Shown: positions 8,395-19,535, counted from the stretch's first letter. The stretch is DNA of 45,260 nt from Methyloprofundus sp. (GCA_014859465.1 JACUUF010000019.1:1-45260), one strand, 5' to 3'. Program-made: numbers and translations. The notes: generated by a model not told the origin, from the letters alone.

Positions 8395-10245
8395 ATGCAA
8401 AACCATTTCCCTTTCTGGAAAAACTTTTTAATTATCACGGTCTTACTGGTAGGTATTGTCTATGCATTACCTAATCTTTTTGGTGATGACCCTTCTGTGC
8501 AAATTTCTGCAAGTAATGAGACTGAAGTCTCTTCTGCGCAACTGGGCAATATAGAAAGCACGTTAAAAAAAGCAGCGATTACAGTCAAAGCTGTTGAAAG
8601 GCAGAAGAATAAAGTCTTAGTGCGCTTTAATAATGCCGACGAGCAAATGCGTGCAGCAGATTTATTACGCAATAGTATAGGCAATCAATTTACCGTCGCC
8701 TTAAATTTGGCGCCTGCGACACCTGATTGGCTTCGGTCTTTTGGTGCAGATCCGATGTATTTAGGCTTGGATTTGCGTGGTGGTGTTCATTTTCTATTGG
8801 AAGTGGATATGGATGCCGCACTAAAACAAGCAGAGCAAAGATATAATGACGATATACGTTCGGCATTACGCACCGCTAAGATTCGTTATCAATCGGTTAG
8901 CTTTGATAGTGGCGCGGTTAAAGTTGTGTTACGTAACGAGCAAGATAAGCAAGCAGCGATTGCTTTAATGGATACTGAATTTCGTAAGTTGGATTTGCAG
9001 ACTGAAGACGATCAGCTGATCTTAAATCTAAGTATTTCGACACAAGAAGTAAAAGAAATTAAAAAATTTGCATTAGCACAAAACATTACCACCTTACGTA
9101 ATCGTGTTAATGAATTAGGCGTGTCTGAGCCGGTTATTCAGCAGCAAGGTGATAGTCGTATTGTTGTGCAGTTACCGGGTGTGCAAGATACAACCCAAGC
9201 CAAAGAGATTTTAGGGACGACCGCGACGCTTGAATATCGTAAGGTGGATACCGAACATGATGTGCAAGATGCATTGGCGGGGCGTATTCCCGCTGGTTCT
9301 AGTTTATATTATGAGCGCGACTCGAAAGCGCCGGTATTATTGAAACGGCAGGTTATTATTACCGGTGATCAGATTGTTGATGCGTCATCAGGCTTAGATC
9401 AAAATGGTTCGGCTTCGGTTAATATCGTTTTAAATGGTATTGGCGCAAAGAAAATGGGTAAGTTCACTCAAGATAATATCGGTCAGCCTATGGCTGTGGT
9501 CTTTATTGAGCAGAAATCGACCACACATATAGTGAATGGCAAGAAAGTACATCGTAAAGAAAAAGTTGAAGAGGTTATTAGTATCGCAACGGTGCGTGAT
9601 GCCTTTAGTAAGCGTTTTCAAACAACCGGCTTAGATAGTCCGCAAGAAGCACGTAAGTTAGCTTTATTATTAAGAGCGGGGGCATTAGCCGCGCCAGTTG
9701 ATATTGTTGAAGAGCGTACTGTTGGCCCAAGTTTGGGGCAAGACAATATTGATAAGGGGGTTTTATCGGTTGTTGTTGGCTTTGTATTAGTGCTCGTATT
9801 TATGGTTGTTTACTATAAAGTTTTTGGCTTAATTGCTAACTTGGCATTAACCTTTAATCTGGTCGTTATTGTCGCAGTTTTATCTATGTTGCAAGCAACG
9901 CTAACATTGCCAGGTATCGCAGGGATTGTATTGACAGTCGGTATGGCGGTTGATGCGAATGTCTTGATTTTTGAACGTATAAAAGAAGAATTGCGCAATC
10001 AGCAATCACCGCAAACCAGTATTTTTCTAGGTTATGAAAAAGCTTTTGCCACTATTTTTGATGCTAATATCACTACATTATTAGTCGCTTTGGTGTTGTT
10101 TGGTTTTGGTACAGGCTCGATTAAAGGCTTTGCTATTACTTTGGCGATTGGGATTTTAACGTCTATGTTTACGGCTATTTTAGGTTCTCGAATGATTGTT
10201 AATTGGGTTTATGGTCATCGTCGAATTGGCAAGCTATCTATTTAA
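8395..10245 (+). CDS. secD: Protein translocase subunit SecD
   Basis: SecD of 616 residues, the same size as the E. coli protein. It has an N-terminal transmembrane helix (FLIITVLLVGIVYALPNLFG), the D1 motif YLGLDLRGGVHFLLEVDMD, a large periplasmic P1 domain, and five C-terminal membrane helices including TVGMAVDANVLIFERIKEEL. With SecF it uses the proton gradient to pull exported proteins through SecYEG. The frame is open further upstream to a TTG at 8359, but the ATG at 8395 directly precedes the canonical QNHFPFWKNF start. secF follows after 11 bp. Confidence 0.97.
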   Translation: MQNHFPFWKNFLIITVLLVGIVYALPNLFGDDPSVQISASNETEVSSAQLGNIESTLKKAAITVKAVERQKNKVLVRFNNADEQMRAADLLRNSIGNQFTVALNLAPATPDWLRSFGADPMYLGLDLRGGVHFLLEVDMDAALKQAEQRYNDDIRSALRTAKIRYQSVSFDSGAVKVVLRNEQDKQAAIALMDTEFRKLDLQTEDDQLILNLSISTQEVKEIKKFALAQNITTLRNRVNELGVSEPVIQQQGDSRIVVQLPGVQDTTQAKEILGTTATLEYRKVDTEHDVQDALAGRIPAGSSLYYERDSKAPVLLKRQVIITGDQIVDASSGLDQNGSASVNIVLNGIGAKKMGKFTQDNIGQPMAVVFIEQKSTTHIVNGKKVHRKEKVEEVISIATVRDAFSKRFQTTGLDSPQEARKLALLLRAGALAAPVDIVEERTVGPSLGQDNIDKGVLSVVVGFVLVLVFMVVYYKVFGLIANLALTFNLVVIVAVLSMLQATLTLPGIAGIVLTVGMAVDANVLIFERIKEELRNQQSPQTSIFLGYEKAFATIFDANITTLLVALVLFGFGTGSIKGFAITLAIGILTSMFTAILGSRMIVNWVYGHRRIGKLSI

Positions 10246-10256
10246 CAAGGGGACAT

Positions 10257-11189
10257 ATGATGTTAAAAGAAATTGATTTTTTAGGTAAACGTAAATTTGC
10301 AGCTATTTTTTCTGGTTTGTTGTTGCTTGTTGCGGTTGGGTCTTTAGCGGTACAAGGCTTGAAATTCGGTATTGATTTTACGGGTGGAACCTTAGTTGAA
10401 ATTGCTTATAAGAAAGCCGTCGATTTATCCGTTATGCGTGCTGGACTGGAAGCGGCAGGGATTCGTGATGCGACAGTGCAGCATTTTGGTTCATCTCAGG
10501 AAGTTTTGATTCGTTTAAAGCCGCAAGCGGGAGTTAGTGATGCTGAAATCAGTACTGCTGTGCTAAATGCTGTTAATGCCGGTATGAATGAGCAAGGTGA
10601 TGTGCGTCGTGTCGAATTTGTTGGTCCGCAAGTGGGTGACGAATTGACTGAGGACGGTGGTTTAGCGTTGCTTTACTCAATGTTTGGTATTTTGATTTAT
10701 GTGGCTTGGCGTTTTGAGTATAAGTTCGCTTTAGGTTCAGTGGCTGCATTGGCCCACGATGTATTGATTACTTTAGGTGTTTTCTCGGTTTCTCAACTGG
10801 AATTTGATTTGACTGTTTTAGCCGCTATTTTAGCGGTGATCGGATATTCTTTAAACGATACCATCGTTGTTTATGATCGTATTCGTGAGAATTTCAGATT
10901 ATTACGTAAAGGTTCTGCACAGGAAGTTATGAATGTTTCGTTAAATCAGACTTTAAGTCGTACATTAATGACCTCATTAACAACGCTTTTGGTATTGGTC
11001 GCCTTAGCTGTATTGGGCGGTGAAATTATTCATAATTTCGCAATTGCCTTATTGATTGGTGTGGTAATTGGTACTTATTCATCTGTTTATGTAGCGAGCC
11101 CGCTCGTTTTGGTGTTAGGTGTGAGTAAAGAAGACTTGATGGACCCTGATGTTGACGTTGAAGGTAAAGAATTTGATATGATGCCTTAG
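10257..11189 (+). CDS. secF: Protein translocase subunit SecF
   Basis: The 310-residue partner of SecD begins MMLKEIDFLGKRKFAAIFSG and has the signature FGIDFTGGTLVEIAY, then FVGPQVGDEL and VIGYSLNDTIVVYDRIRENF in the membrane domain. The ATG at 10257 has a strong AAGGGG site 4-5 bases upstream; the frame extends upstream into secD but that part has no family homology. It is the last gene of the tgt-yajC-secDF cluster; ndk follows 109 bp later with its own leader. Confidence 0.97.
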   Translation: MMLKEIDFLGKRKFAAIFSGLLLLVAVGSLAVQGLKFGIDFTGGTLVEIAYKKAVDLSVMRAGLEAAGIRDATVQHFGSSQEVLIRLKPQAGVSDAEISTAVLNAVNAGMNEQGDVRRVEFVGPQVGDELTEDGGLALLYSMFGILIYVAWRFEYKFALGSVAALAHDVLITLGVFSVSQLEFDLTVLAAILAVIGYSLNDTIVVYDRIRENFRLLRKGSAQEVMNVSLNQTLSRTLMTSLTTLLVLVALAVLGGEIIHNFAIALLIGVVIGTYSSVYVASPLVLVLGVSKEDLMDPDVDVEGKEFDMMP

Positions 11190-11298
11190 AGGTAGCGTTA
11201 TCTGTAATTCAGATGCATTTTGTAAGAAATGTGTTAGATGGTTTTAATTTGTTTATTTATTTTGTGTTTATTTTATTTTAATTTTGGAGTTTAAAGAA

Positions 11299-11730
11299 AT
11301 GGCAGTAGAACGTACTTTTTCTATCGTAAAACCTGATGCAGTCGCCGCTAACAATATCGGTGAAATTTATAGCCGTTTTGAAAAAAATGGTTTACGCATC
11401 GTTGCAGCTAAAATGATGCAACTAACTAAAGAAAAAGCAGAAGGCTTTTATGCTGAGCACAGTGAACGTGGCTTTTTTAATGATTTAGTGTCTTTCATGA
11501 CTTCTGGTCCGGTTATGGTCCAAGTTTTAGAAGGCGAAGGCGCAATCTTGAAAAACCGTGATTTAATGGGGGCAACTAACCCTAAAGAGGCAGCACCAGG
11601 TACAATCCGCGCTGATTTTGCAACTAGCATTGATGAAAATGCTGCACATGGTTCAGATTCTGCAGAATCTGCGGCACGTGAAATCGCTTATTTCTTCTCA
11701 GATGCAGAACTTTGTGACCGTATCCGTTAA
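11299..11730 (+). CDS. ndk: Nucleoside diphosphate kinase
   Basis: The 143-residue enzyme transfers the gamma phosphate of ATP to nucleoside diphosphates through a phosphohistidine. Family hallmarks are [12 protein letters not shown] at the N-terminus, [14 protein letters not shown], and the active-site histidine in [12 protein letters not shown]. The ATG at 11299 follows TTGGAG and matches the family start. The 3' end overlaps the predicted rlmN start by 29 bp. ndk-rlmN-pilW is a common gammaproteobacterial order. Confidence 0.97.
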   Translation: MAVERTFSIVKPDAVAANNIGEIYSRFEKNGLRIVAAKMMQLTKEKAEGFYAEHSERGFFNDLVSFMTSGPVMVQVLEGEGAILKNRDLMGATNPKEAAPGTIRADFATSIDENAAHGSDSAESAAREIAYFFSDAELCDRIR

Positions 11731-12811
11731 TAAAGAAAAAATAAATCTACTCAATTTCGACAGAAAGGGTCTACAAGCCTTTTTTGCCGAAATTGGCGAG
11801 AAGCCTTTTCGCGCCAGCCAATTGCTAAAATGGATTTATCAAGAGGGTGAGTTTGATTTTGACCAGATGCTAAATTTAAGTAAGTCTTTGCGGGCTTACT
11901 TAAATGAACATTGCTGCATTGTTGCGCCTGAAATAATTTTGGAACAGGTCGCTAGTGATGGTACGCGCAAATGGATTGTTGAAATGGGTGGCGGCAATAA
12001 AGTTGAGGCGGTTTACATCCCCGAAGCTAATCGCGCTACCTTATGCGTTTCTTCGCAAGTTGGCTGTGCTTTGGCTTGTACGTTTTGCTCTACAGCACAA
12101 CAAGGTTTTAATCGTAATCTGACCACCGCAGAAATTATTGGTCAGTTGATGGCGGCCAATGCACGCATGGGTGCTGCGGGAAGAGTCACTAATGTCGTCA
12201 TGATGGGTATGGGCGAACCTTTATTGAATTTTGATAATGTCGTGCCAGCCATGAATTTAATGACTGAAGATTTTGCTTTTGGTTTGTCTAAAAGGCGCGT
12301 AACCATTAGTACTTCAGGTGTTGTACCTGCTATGTATCGCTTAACCGAAGTTTGCGATATTAGTATGGCGGTATCTTTGCATGCCTCAACCGATGAGTTG
12401 CGTGATATTTTGGTGCCCATTAATCAAAAATATCCGTTAAAAGAATTGATGGCCGCTTGTAAAAAATATATTGCAGGTTCACCGCGCGGCTTTATTACTT
12501 TTGAGTATGTGATGTTGGATGGCATTAATGATTCAGTCGCTGATGCGCGTGCTTTGGTTAAATTGCTCAAAGATATGCCATCGAAGATCAACTTAATTCC
12601 CTTTAATCCTTTTCCCAATACCCAGTACCAATGCTCATCTAAAACTGCGATTGAGCAGTTCAGAGATGTGGTGCATAAGGCGGGCATTATCACTACGGTA
12701 CGTAAAACGCGTGGCGAGGATATAGATGCCGCTTGTGGGCAGTTGGTAGGTAAGGTTTTAGATAAAAGTCGCCGAGCAGAGCGTTTACAACGGATGGGTT
12801 TAGCATCGTGA
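11702..12811 (+). CDS. rlmN: Dual-specificity RNA methyltransferase RlmN
   Basis: This radical-SAM enzyme methylates C2 of A2503 in 23S rRNA and A37 in some tRNAs. The cluster motif is C122-x3-C126-x2-C129 ([16 protein letters not shown]). The C-terminal cysteine of [15 protein letters not shown] is the conserved methyl-accepting residue. KVEAVYIPE and [14 protein letters not shown] are family signatures. Starting at ATG 11702 gives 369 residues, within the family range, and overlaps ndk; GTG at 11714 is an alternative. Confidence 0.96.
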   Translation: MQNFVTVSVNKEKINLLNFDRKGLQAFFAEIGEKPFRASQLLKWIYQEGEFDFDQMLNLSKSLRAYLNEHCCIVAPEIILEQVASDGTRKWIVEMGGGNKVEAVYIPEANRATLCVSSQVGCALACTFCSTAQQGFNRNLTTAEIIGQLMAANARMGAAGRVTNVVMMGMGEPLLNFDNVVPAMNLMTEDFAFGLSKRRVTISTSGVVPAMYRLTEVCDISMAVSLHASTDELRDILVPINQKYPLKELMAACKKYIAGSPRGFITFEYVMLDGINDSVADARALVKLLKDMPSKINLIPFNPFPNTQYQCSSKTAIEQFRDVVHKAGIITTVRKTRGEDIDAACGQLVGKVLDKSRRAERLQRMGLAS

Positions 12812-13557
12812 AAATGCTTAAGATTGCACTTTTAAGTCTTAGTGGCTTGAGCGTAGCGTGTTCGACAGCGAATGATCAAAACGTCTATACGCGGCCTGAT
12901 AAGGTCGCGGTAGAGCGACCCGCTAAAGAGCGTGCGCAAACATTGACGGATTTGGGCTTAGCCTATTATCAATTAGAGAAATATATCTATGCATTGGACT
13001 ATTTACAAGAATCGTTAATTTTAGATGCTAACAATGCCAAAACTTATCAAATCATCGGTTTAATTAATATGCGTCAAAATCTGCCTGATCAAGCGCAGAT
13101 ATCTTTTGATAAAGCATTAAAAATTGAACCTGATAACTTTGATATATTAACCAATTATGCTGTTTTTTTATATGGACAGGAACGCGATGAGGAAGCTTTA
13201 AGTGCTTTTAAGCGTATAGTAAACGCCCCTTTCTATAAGAATAAATGGACCGCTTATACTTATCTTGGTTTAGATGATTTAAGAAAAGGCCGGAAAGTAG
13301 AGGCGGAAAAAAAATTTTATTATGCTTTAAAAATAAATAAAGATTATGCGCCTGCTTTGTTAGAGATGGCGAAAATTCGTTATGGTAAAGGGGAGATGAT
13401 GTCGGCACGAGCCTTTATTGAGCGTTATTTTTCTAATGCGGGAAAAACCTTAGAAGGTCTACGTCTAGCCATTAAAATAGAGCGGGCTTTGCAGGGCTAT
13501 GATATGGCTGAGCAATATCAACTGGAATTGAAGCGTGCATTTCCTTATGCCGATTAA
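12808..13557 (+). CDS. pilW: Type IV pilus biogenesis/stability protein PilW (TPR)
   Basis: The 249-residue protein starts with a short hydrophobic export signal ending in SVACSTA, resembling but not perfectly matching a lipobox. Tetratricopeptide repeats follow, for example [40 protein letters not shown] and [16 protein letters not shown]. PilW/PilF is an outer-membrane pilotin that helps the PilQ secretin assemble. The GTG at 12808 overlaps the rlmN stop codon as GTGA; an ATG two codons on is possible. In many relatives rodZ and ispG lie between pilW and hisS; here neither is present. Confidence 0.88.
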   Translation: MKMLKIALLSLSGLSVACSTANDQNVYTRPDKVAVERPAKERAQTLTDLGLAYYQLEKYIYALDYLQESLILDANNAKTYQIIGLINMRQNLPDQAQISFDKALKIEPDNFDILTNYAVFLYGQERDEEALSAFKRIVNAPFYKNKWTAYTYLGLDDLRKGRKVEAEKKFYYALKINKDYAPALLEMAKIRYGKGEMMSARAFIERYFSNAGKTLEGLRLAIKIERALQGYDMAEQYQLELKRAFPYAD

Positions 13558-13600
13558 AGCTGACACTATTATCTTCTGATTAAAATTGAGTATCTAAAAT

Positions 13601-14866
13601 ATGGCAAATAATATTCAGGCTATTCGTGGTATGCACGATGTTTTACCTGATCAAACCCCTCGTTGGCAATTTGTTGAGCAACAAGTAAGAGCAGTTTTAG
13701 CCGCCTATGGTTACGCGGAAATACGCTTACCTATCGTCGAAAAAACAGAATTATTTAAGCGTTCTATCGGTGAAGTGACGGATATTGTCGAAAAGGAAAT
13801 GTACACTTTCGAAGATCGTAATGGTGATTCGTTAACTTTGCGGCCAGAAGGTACGGCGGGCTGTTTGCGCGCCTGTTTAGAGCATGGCTTACTGCATAAT
13901 CAAGTGCATAGACTTTGGTATTATGGGCAAATGTTTCGCCATGAACGGCCGCAAAAAGGCCGTTATCGCCAGTTTATACAATTGGGCGTAGAAACTTATG
14001 GCATGGCTGGCCCTGATATTGATGCGGAATTAATTTTATTAAGTCATCGTTTATGGCAGCGTTTAGGCATTCTGGGTAAAGTAGAATTGCAGCTTAATTC
14101 TTTAGGTACCATTGAAGAGCGTGTTGTTTATCGTGAGCAATTGGTTGATTATTTTAATCAGCAGCCTGAATTATTAGATGAAGATAGTAAGCGTCGTTTG
14201 CTCAGTAATCCTTTGCGTATTTTAGATACTAAAAATCCTGACATGCAAGAATTAGTCAATAATGCACCGAGCTTAATGAGTTATTTAGGAGTAGAGAGCA
14301 AAGCTCACTTTAAAGCTTTAACGGATACTTTAGATGCTTTGGGCATTGCTTATAGCATTAATCAGCGCTTAGTGAGAGGTTTAGATTATTACAGTAAGAC
14401 TGTTTTTGAATGGGTCACGACTGAATTAGGTGCGCAAGGAACGATTTGTGCCGGTGGTCGCTATGATGGATTGATCGAGCAATTGGGCGGTAAAGCTAAT
14501 CATGCCGTGGGCTTTGCTATGGGTATGGAGCGTATTCTAGCCTTGCTAGAAACACGCGAAGATTTGGATGCTATGCAATCTATTGATGCCTATATGATTT
14601 TAGTTGGTCCCGCAGCAGAGAAGTCAGGCTTGCTTTTAGCGGAAAAACTAAGGGACAGCTTGCCGCATTTAAGGTTGCAAGTGAATTGTGGTGCCGGTAG
14701 TTTTAAAAGCCAGTTTAAAAAGGCAGATAAAAGCGGCGCAGATTACGCCTTGATCTTAGGTGATGATGAAGTTGCAAACAATGAAATTAGCATAAAATTC
14801 TTACGTAATGATGCCCAACAACGTACTGTTGTATTGGCGGAACTTATTGAATTAATGAAAAATTAA
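13601..14866 (+). CDS. hisS: Histidine-tRNA ligase
   Basis: The 421-residue class II aminoacyl-tRNA synthetase charges tRNA-His. It shows the N-terminal [12 protein letters not shown], the class II motif 2 region [12 protein letters not shown] with [14 protein letters not shown], the histidine signature [13 protein letters not shown], motif 3 [12 protein letters not shown], and a C-terminal anticodon-binding domain. It lies 43 bp after pilW and 35 bp before the YfgM gene. Confidence 0.98.
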   Translation: MANNIQAIRGMHDVLPDQTPRWQFVEQQVRAVLAAYGYAEIRLPIVEKTELFKRSIGEVTDIVEKEMYTFEDRNGDSLTLRPEGTAGCLRACLEHGLLHNQVHRLWYYGQMFRHERPQKGRYRQFIQLGVETYGMAGPDIDAELILLSHRLWQRLGILGKVELQLNSLGTIEERVVYREQLVDYFNQQPELLDEDSKRRLLSNPLRILDTKNPDMQELVNNAPSLMSYLGVESKAHFKALTDTLDALGIAYSINQRLVRGLDYYSKTVFEWVTTELGAQGTICAGGRYDGLIEQLGGKANHAVGFAMGMERILALLETREDLDAMQSIDAYMILVGPAAEKSGLLLAEKLRDSLPHLRLQVNCGAGSFKSQFKKADKSGADYALILGDDEVANNEISIKFLRNDAQQRTVVLAELIELMKN

Positions 14867-14901
14867 CAAATTCATAATATACGATACTAAAGGTAATTAA
14901 A

Positions 14902-15546
14902 GTGGAAATTTACGAAACTGAAGAAGAGCAGGTTGCAGCTTTAAAGGATTGGTGGAAAGCGAATGGATCATCAGTCATTTCTGGTGTTGTGGCTGCGGCC
15001 ATTATCATTGGTGGCTGGAACTTTTGGCAAAGTTATCAGCAAGACAAAGTGAAGCAAGCCTCTGCTATGTATGAACAATTACTGCAAGCACAAGCAGAAG
15101 ATAAAACCGAGTCGGTAGATAAAATTGCCACTAAGTTGCAGGCTGAGTTTGGTTCAACCGCTTATGGTGCTTATGGCTTGTTATTTCAAGCAAAAGAAAA
15201 AGTTAAGCAAAATGACTTGAGTGCCGCAAAAGCTATTTTTGAGCAAGCAATAGCGGCAACTGACGATGTAGAAATTAAGCATGTGGCACGCACACGTTTA
15301 ATTCGCGTGTTATTAGCGCAACAAGAATATGAACAAGGTTTGCAAATTATTGCTGATGTAGATCAGTCATCTTTGGGCGGCTTTGCGGGCATTTATGACG
15401 AGCTAAAAGGTGATGTATACGTTGCTATGGGGCAGGTTGGTGAAGCGAGAACAGCCTATCAGTCAGCGTTACAAGCGGGTCAAAGTTCGCCTTTGTTGCA
15501 ATTTAAATTAGATGATTTAACTGCGGCTGATACTACTCAAGGATAA
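14902..15546 (+). CDS. YfgM-family tetratricopeptide membrane protein
   Basis: The 214-residue protein has the family N-terminus EIYETEEEQVAALKDWWKAN, a single membrane helix (SSVISGVVAAAIIIGGWNFW) and a periplasmic TPR-like domain. YfgM works as an ancillary periplasmic chaperone near the SecYEG translocon. The start is GTG at 14902 with AAGG upstream. It lies between hisS and bamB, the order seen in E. coli. Confidence 0.92.
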   Translation: MEIYETEEEQVAALKDWWKANGSSVISGVVAAAIIIGGWNFWQSYQQDKVKQASAMYEQLLQAQAEDKTESVDKIATKLQAEFGSTAYGAYGLLFQAKEKVKQNDLSAAKAIFEQAIAATDDVEIKHVARTRLIRVLLAQQEYEQGLQIIADVDQSSLGGFAGIYDELKGDVYVAMGQVGEARTAYQSALQAGQSSPLLQFKLDDLTAADTTQG

Positions 15547-15548
15547 GT

Positions 15549-16745
15549 GTGGTTTATTACTTAATGCGTAAACTTTTCATGGTATTCGTACTGATTGCTT
15601 TAAGCGGTTGTACTGCGGTCACTACATTTTCCAGTGCTATGGCTGACTTGTTTAGTGATTCAGATAATGCTGAGCCACCCGTTGAGTTAACAACGTATCA
15701 GCCGGAAATAAAATTAGAAATTTTATGGCATGAAGATGAGGGTGTTGGTGCTGATGAGTTAGCTATGAATTTAGTACCCGCCATAGCCGATGGTCGTATT
15801 ATTGTTGCTGATCGCAAAGGCCTGATTCAAGCAAGAAATTTACTCGATGGTGAGTTATTTTGGCAAGTTGAAACCGAATTGTCTATTTCATCTGGGCCCG
15901 TTATTGATAATGATTTGATTTTTGTGGGTACCAGTAAAGCGGATGTGCTGGCTTTAAATGTAGCCACCGGTGAAGCGTTGTGGAAGCAACGCGTATCTAG
16001 TGAGATTATGGCTTTGCCAGTGGTCGCCGGTGATAAGTTATTGGTGCGTACTACTGATGGTAAAGAGGTCGCGCTTAATAGGGGGGATGGCAAGCAAATT
16101 TGGTTGGTTGAGGGAAGTGTCCCAGCTTTAAGCATTCGCGGTGAAGGTTCGCCGGTTGTTTCAGGTAATAGCGTTATTATCGGCAATGCTAATGGTAAGT
16201 TAATTGCGCTTAATTTAATGGATGGTGCGCACTTATGGGAAACCAGTATTGCTGTTCCTAAAGGGCGCTCTGAGATAGAGCGCTTAACCGATATTAATGG
16301 TACGCCGGTATTAATAGACTATGCTGTTTTTGTGAGTAGTTATAAGAGCGGTATTAGTTCTGTTTCCCCGGTCGATGGTGAGGTCTTATGGCGTAATGAG
16401 TCTATTTCAGCGATATATGGTTTAAGTGCTGACAGTCGTTATTTGTATTTAAGTGATGTCAACAGTGATGTCTGGCAATTGGATCAGCGTAATGGCGCAT
16501 CTTATTGGAAGCAAACTGATTTACATCAACGTCGTTTATCGGTGCCTGCTGTTTATGATGATTATGTCGTGGTTGGCGATTTTGAAGGCTATTTGCACTG
16601 GCTGTCAAAAACCGATGGCCGCCTATTAGCGCGTATAAAAATTACTAATAGCCCTATCGTTGCTGCACCTATCGTGTCTGGTGGCGTGGTTTATGTCTAT
16701 GCCAGTGATGGCGTGCTTGCTGCGGTTAAAGTTTCCTTGTTTTAA
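15549..16745 (+). CDS. bamB: Outer membrane assembly lipoprotein BamB
   Basis: This lipoprotein of the BAM complex helps fold beta-barrel proteins into the outer membrane. The signal KLFMVFVLIALSGCTAV contains a clean LSGC lipobox, and the mature part is an eight-bladed propeller with repeated PQQ-like blades such as DGELFWQVETE, TGEALWKQRV and DGAHLWETS. The GTG at 15549 has AAGGA at proper spacing; the ATG at 15564 gives a shorter but equally good signal peptide. It sits directly after the YfgM gene and before der. Confidence 0.95.
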   Translation: MVYYLMRKLFMVFVLIALSGCTAVTTFSSAMADLFSDSDNAEPPVELTTYQPEIKLEILWHEDEGVGADELAMNLVPAIADGRIIVADRKGLIQARNLLDGELFWQVETELSISSGPVIDNDLIFVGTSKADVLALNVATGEALWKQRVSSEIMALPVVAGDKLLVRTTDGKEVALNRGDGKQIWLVEGSVPALSIRGEGSPVVSGNSVIIGNANGKLIALNLMDGAHLWETSIAVPKGRSEIERLTDINGTPVLIDYAVFVSSYKSGISSVSPVDGEVLWRNESISAIYGLSADSRYLYLSDVNSDVWQLDQRNGASYWKQTDLHQRRLSVPAVYDDYVVVGDFEGYLHWLSKTDGRLLARIKITNSPIVAAPIVSGGVVYVYASDGVLAAVKVSLF

Positions 16746-16828
16746 AATCACGCAAAAGCGATGGCTTGGTGTGCTATTTTGAGTTTTGGCTATTTACTGG
16801 CCTGTTGTTTTAATTTTACGGAATCTGT

Positions 16829-18250
16829 ATGACATTACCCGTTATCGCTTTGGTTGGTCGACCTAATGTAGGTAAATCAACTTTATTTAATTATTTAACC
16901 CGTACACGGGATGCACTCGTTGCTGATTACCCCGGGTTAACCCGAGATAGAAAATACGGACGTGTCAAACGAGGTGAAACAGCTTATTTAGTGGTTGATA
17001 CCGGTGGTATTACCGATGAGGCAGATGGCATAGATTCGGTTGCTAAGCGACAGGTGCAAATTGCTTTAGAAGAGGCTGATGTTGTTTTATTTTTAGTGGA
17101 TGTACGCGAAGGCATGAACAGTGCCGATCAAGCGATTACGGATATGCTCAGGAAATTGGACAAGCCGGTTATTTTGGTCGCCAATAAAATTGATGGCATT
17201 AACGCTGAAATTGCCACGGCTGAGTTTCATCGCTTAGGCATAGGTGAACCGGTTTCTATTGCAGCGGCGCATGGTCGCGGGGTTAATGAATTATTGCAAC
17301 GTGTTAGTGCCTTATTGCCTGAGGAAGAGGAGCCGACAGAAGAGGCGTTGCAGGATCAAGGGGTTGCGATTGCTATTGTTGGTCGACCTAATGTGGGTAA
17401 ATCGACTTTAGTGAATCGCTTGTTAGGTGAAGAGCGTGTCGTCGTATTTGATGAGCCGGGTACTACCCGAGATAGCGTGTATATTCCTTTTGAGCGTGAC
17501 GGTAAAAAATACACCTTGATTGATACCGCCGGTATGCGCCGTCGCGCCAAAGTTACGTTAGTAGTTGAAAAATTTAGTATTATCAAAGCCTTGCAGTCAG
17601 TAGAAAAAGCCAATGTGGTTATTTATTTAATTGATGCGAGTGAGGGTATTACCGATCAAGATCAGCATTTGCTAGGTATGGTATTGGATGCCGGGCGGGC
17701 TTTAATTATCGGTTTTAATAAATGGGATGGCTTAACTAGTGATCAGCGCGAATTAATCAAGCGTCAAACAGAAGTTAAATTACCCTTTTTAGATTTTGCG
17801 GAAAAGCATCCTATTTCTGCTCTGCATGGTAGTGGTGTCGGTAAATTATTTGATGTTGTGCATAAGTTATATGATGCCGCGATGGTCGATATGTCAACCT
17901 CGGTATTAACCCAGATTTTAAAAGACGCTATGGCTGCGCACCAGCCACCTCAGGTGCATGGCCGTAGTATTAAATTGAAACATGCTCATCAGGGGGGGCG
18001 TAATCCACCGGTTATCGTGGTACATGGCAATCAAACGGATGCATTGCCTGATGCCTATGAGCGTTATTTGATTAATTATTATCGTCAGAAATTGAAATTA
18101 GAAGGGACACCGATAAGACTTGTTTTTAAATCACCGAAAAATCCGTTTAAAGAAATTAAGAACAAATTAAGCGATCGACAGTTATTTAAGAAAAAGCGCT
18201 TAATGGAGCACAACAAAAAGAAAAGAATTGCCGACAAGAAAAAGAAATAA
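16829..18250 (+). CDS. der: Ribosome biogenesis GTPase Der
   Basis: The 473-residue protein has two tandem GTPase domains, each with a P-loop GRPNVGKST (near residues 9 and 184), DTGG/DTAG G3 motifs, and NKID / NKWD G4 motifs, followed by a KH-like domain and a lysine-rich tail. Der (EngA) acts in 50S subunit maturation. It follows bamB by 83 bp. The tail is rich in K and R ([20 protein letters not shown]), as in relatives. Confidence 0.98.
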   Translation: MTLPVIALVGRPNVGKSTLFNYLTRTRDALVADYPGLTRDRKYGRVKRGETAYLVVDTGGITDEADGIDSVAKRQVQIALEEADVVLFLVDVREGMNSADQAITDMLRKLDKPVILVANKIDGINAEIATAEFHRLGIGEPVSIAAAHGRGVNELLQRVSALLPEEEEPTEEALQDQGVAIAIVGRPNVGKSTLVNRLLGEERVVVFDEPGTTRDSVYIPFERDGKKYTLIDTAGMRRRAKVTLVVEKFSIIKALQSVEKANVVIYLIDASEGITDQDQHLLGMVLDAGRALIIGFNKWDGLTSDQRELIKRQTEVKLPFLDFAEKHPISALHGSGVGKLFDVVHKLYDAAMVDMSTSVLTQILKDAMAAHQPPQVHGRSIKLKHAHQGGRNPPVIVVHGNQTDALPDAYERYLINYYRQKLKLEGTPIRLVFKSPKNPFKEIKNKLSDRQLFKKKRLMEHNKKKRIADKKKK

Positions 18251-18271
18251 TGACACTAAAGGAGATAGATA

Positions 18272-18787
18272 ATGGCCAAATTAACGTTTAAACCAGGTAA
18301 CGATGAAATTATTATTAATACCAATGGGGAATTACCTGCAATCGGCACTAAAGCACCAGATTTTACTTTAGTGGATGGTCGCTTGAATGAAGTGAGCTTG
18401 GCTAACTATGCCGGTAAAAAGAAAGTTCTGAATATAGTACCTAGCCTGGATACACCTGTGTGTGCGGCATCAGCGCGTACTTTCAATGAAAAAGCTAATC
18501 ATCTAAAAGATACTGTGGTGTTAATGGTCTCGGCTGATTTACCTTTTGCGCAAGGCCGTTTTTGTGAATCGGAAGGCTTGAAGCATGTATTGCCTGTTTC
18601 TGCATTTCGCTCTAGTTTTGCCGATGATTACGGGGTGCGTTTAGTCGATAGTATGCTAAAGGGGTTAACTGCTCGTGCAGTCATTATTATCGATGAAAAT
18701 GATAAGGTGATTTACACCCAATTAGTCACTGAAATTACTCATGAGCCTAATTACGATGAGGCTTTGGCCGCATTGAAAGATTTATAG
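18272..18787 (+). CDS. tpx: Thiol peroxidase
   Basis: The 171-residue 2-Cys peroxiredoxin of the Tpx class reduces hydroperoxides. The peroxidatic cysteine is C64 in [15 protein letters not shown] and the resolving cysteine is C98 in GRFCESEGL, the Tpx spacing. A strong AAGGAG site precedes the ATG. It lies 21 bp after der and 12 bp before tsaB. Tpx is normally periplasmic or cytoplasmic depending on species; no signal peptide is seen here. Confidence 0.97.
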   Translation: MAKLTFKPGNDEIIINTNGELPAIGTKAPDFTLVDGRLNEVSLANYAGKKKVLNIVPSLDTPVCAASARTFNEKANHLKDTVVLMVSADLPFAQGRFCESEGLKHVLPVSAFRSSFADDYGVRLVDSMLKGLTARAVIIIDENDKVIYTQLVTEITHEPNYDEALAALKDL

Positions 18788-18799
18788 CTAGTCTCCCTA

Positions 18800-19501
18800 A
18801 TGAAGATATTAGCTATTGATACGGCAACTGAGGCTTGTTCGGCCGCCCTGTATATAGAAGGGGCGATTCAAGAGCGTTTTGTCATTGCGCCTAGAGAGCA
18901 TGCCAAGCTGCTTTTGCCAATGATCGATAGCTTAATGGCAGAAGCTGATTTAAGGCCGCAACAACTGGATGCTATTGCTTTTGGTTGTGGGCCAGGTTCG
19001 TTTACCGGGGTACGTATTGCAACCGGGGTGATGCAAGGCATTGCTTACGGTGCGGATTTACCGGTTGTGCCGGTGTCTACTTTGGCGGCGATTAGTCAAG
19101 CTTGCTTGCAAAAAACAAGCTACGATACAATTTTTACCGCTGTTGACGCGCGCATGAATGAAATTTACTGGGCAGTTTATCAGCGTGATGCCGAAGGTTT
19201 TGCGCAGTTAATTGGTGTTGAACAAGTACAGCCAGCCAGTAAGGTCGATGCATTACAGTTAACGGGTTATGGCATAGGTTCAGGTTGGTCGGCTTATGAA
19301 CAAGTTTTAACGCAGCATTTAGGGGCGCAATTGCTCAGTTTTGATGCTGATTATTTACCTCATTCAGCGCAAATCGCGTTATTAGGTGCGGTCGGTATGC
19401 AGCGTCAGCAAGCGCTTCCTGTTGACCAAGCAATGCCGGTATACCTGCGCGATAAAGTCGCTAAAACGACGGCAGAGCGTGAGGCATTAGGTAGTATTTG
19501 A
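18800..19501 (+). CDS. tsaB: tRNA t6A biosynthesis protein TsaB
   Basis: The 233-residue member of the TsaD/TsaB ASKHA fold begins MKILAIDTATEACSAALY and carries FGCGPGSFTGVRIATGVMQG, the family signature. TsaB dimerises with TsaD in the complex that puts threonylcarbamoyl on A37 of ANN-decoding tRNAs. The neighbouring yciO product belongs to the related Sua5/YrdC superfamily, so two t6A-family genes lie together. Confidence 0.95.
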   Translation: MKILAIDTATEACSAALYIEGAIQERFVIAPREHAKLLLPMIDSLMAEADLRPQQLDAIAFGCGPGSFTGVRIATGVMQGIAYGADLPVVPVSTLAAISQACLQKTSYDTIFTAVDARMNEIYWAVYQRDAEGFAQLIGVEQVQPASKVDALQLTGYGIGSGWSAYEQVLTQHLGAQLLSFDADYLPHSAQIALLGAVGMQRQQALPVDQAMPVYLRDKVAKTTAEREALGSI

Positions 19502-19535
19502 TTTCTCTCTTTAGTTTTTAGTAGCGAATAGTGAT

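Noticed and set aside
11618-11701. Upstream extension of rlmN within ndk
   Set aside because: The extra 28 residues are out-of-frame ndk sequence without homology to RlmN.
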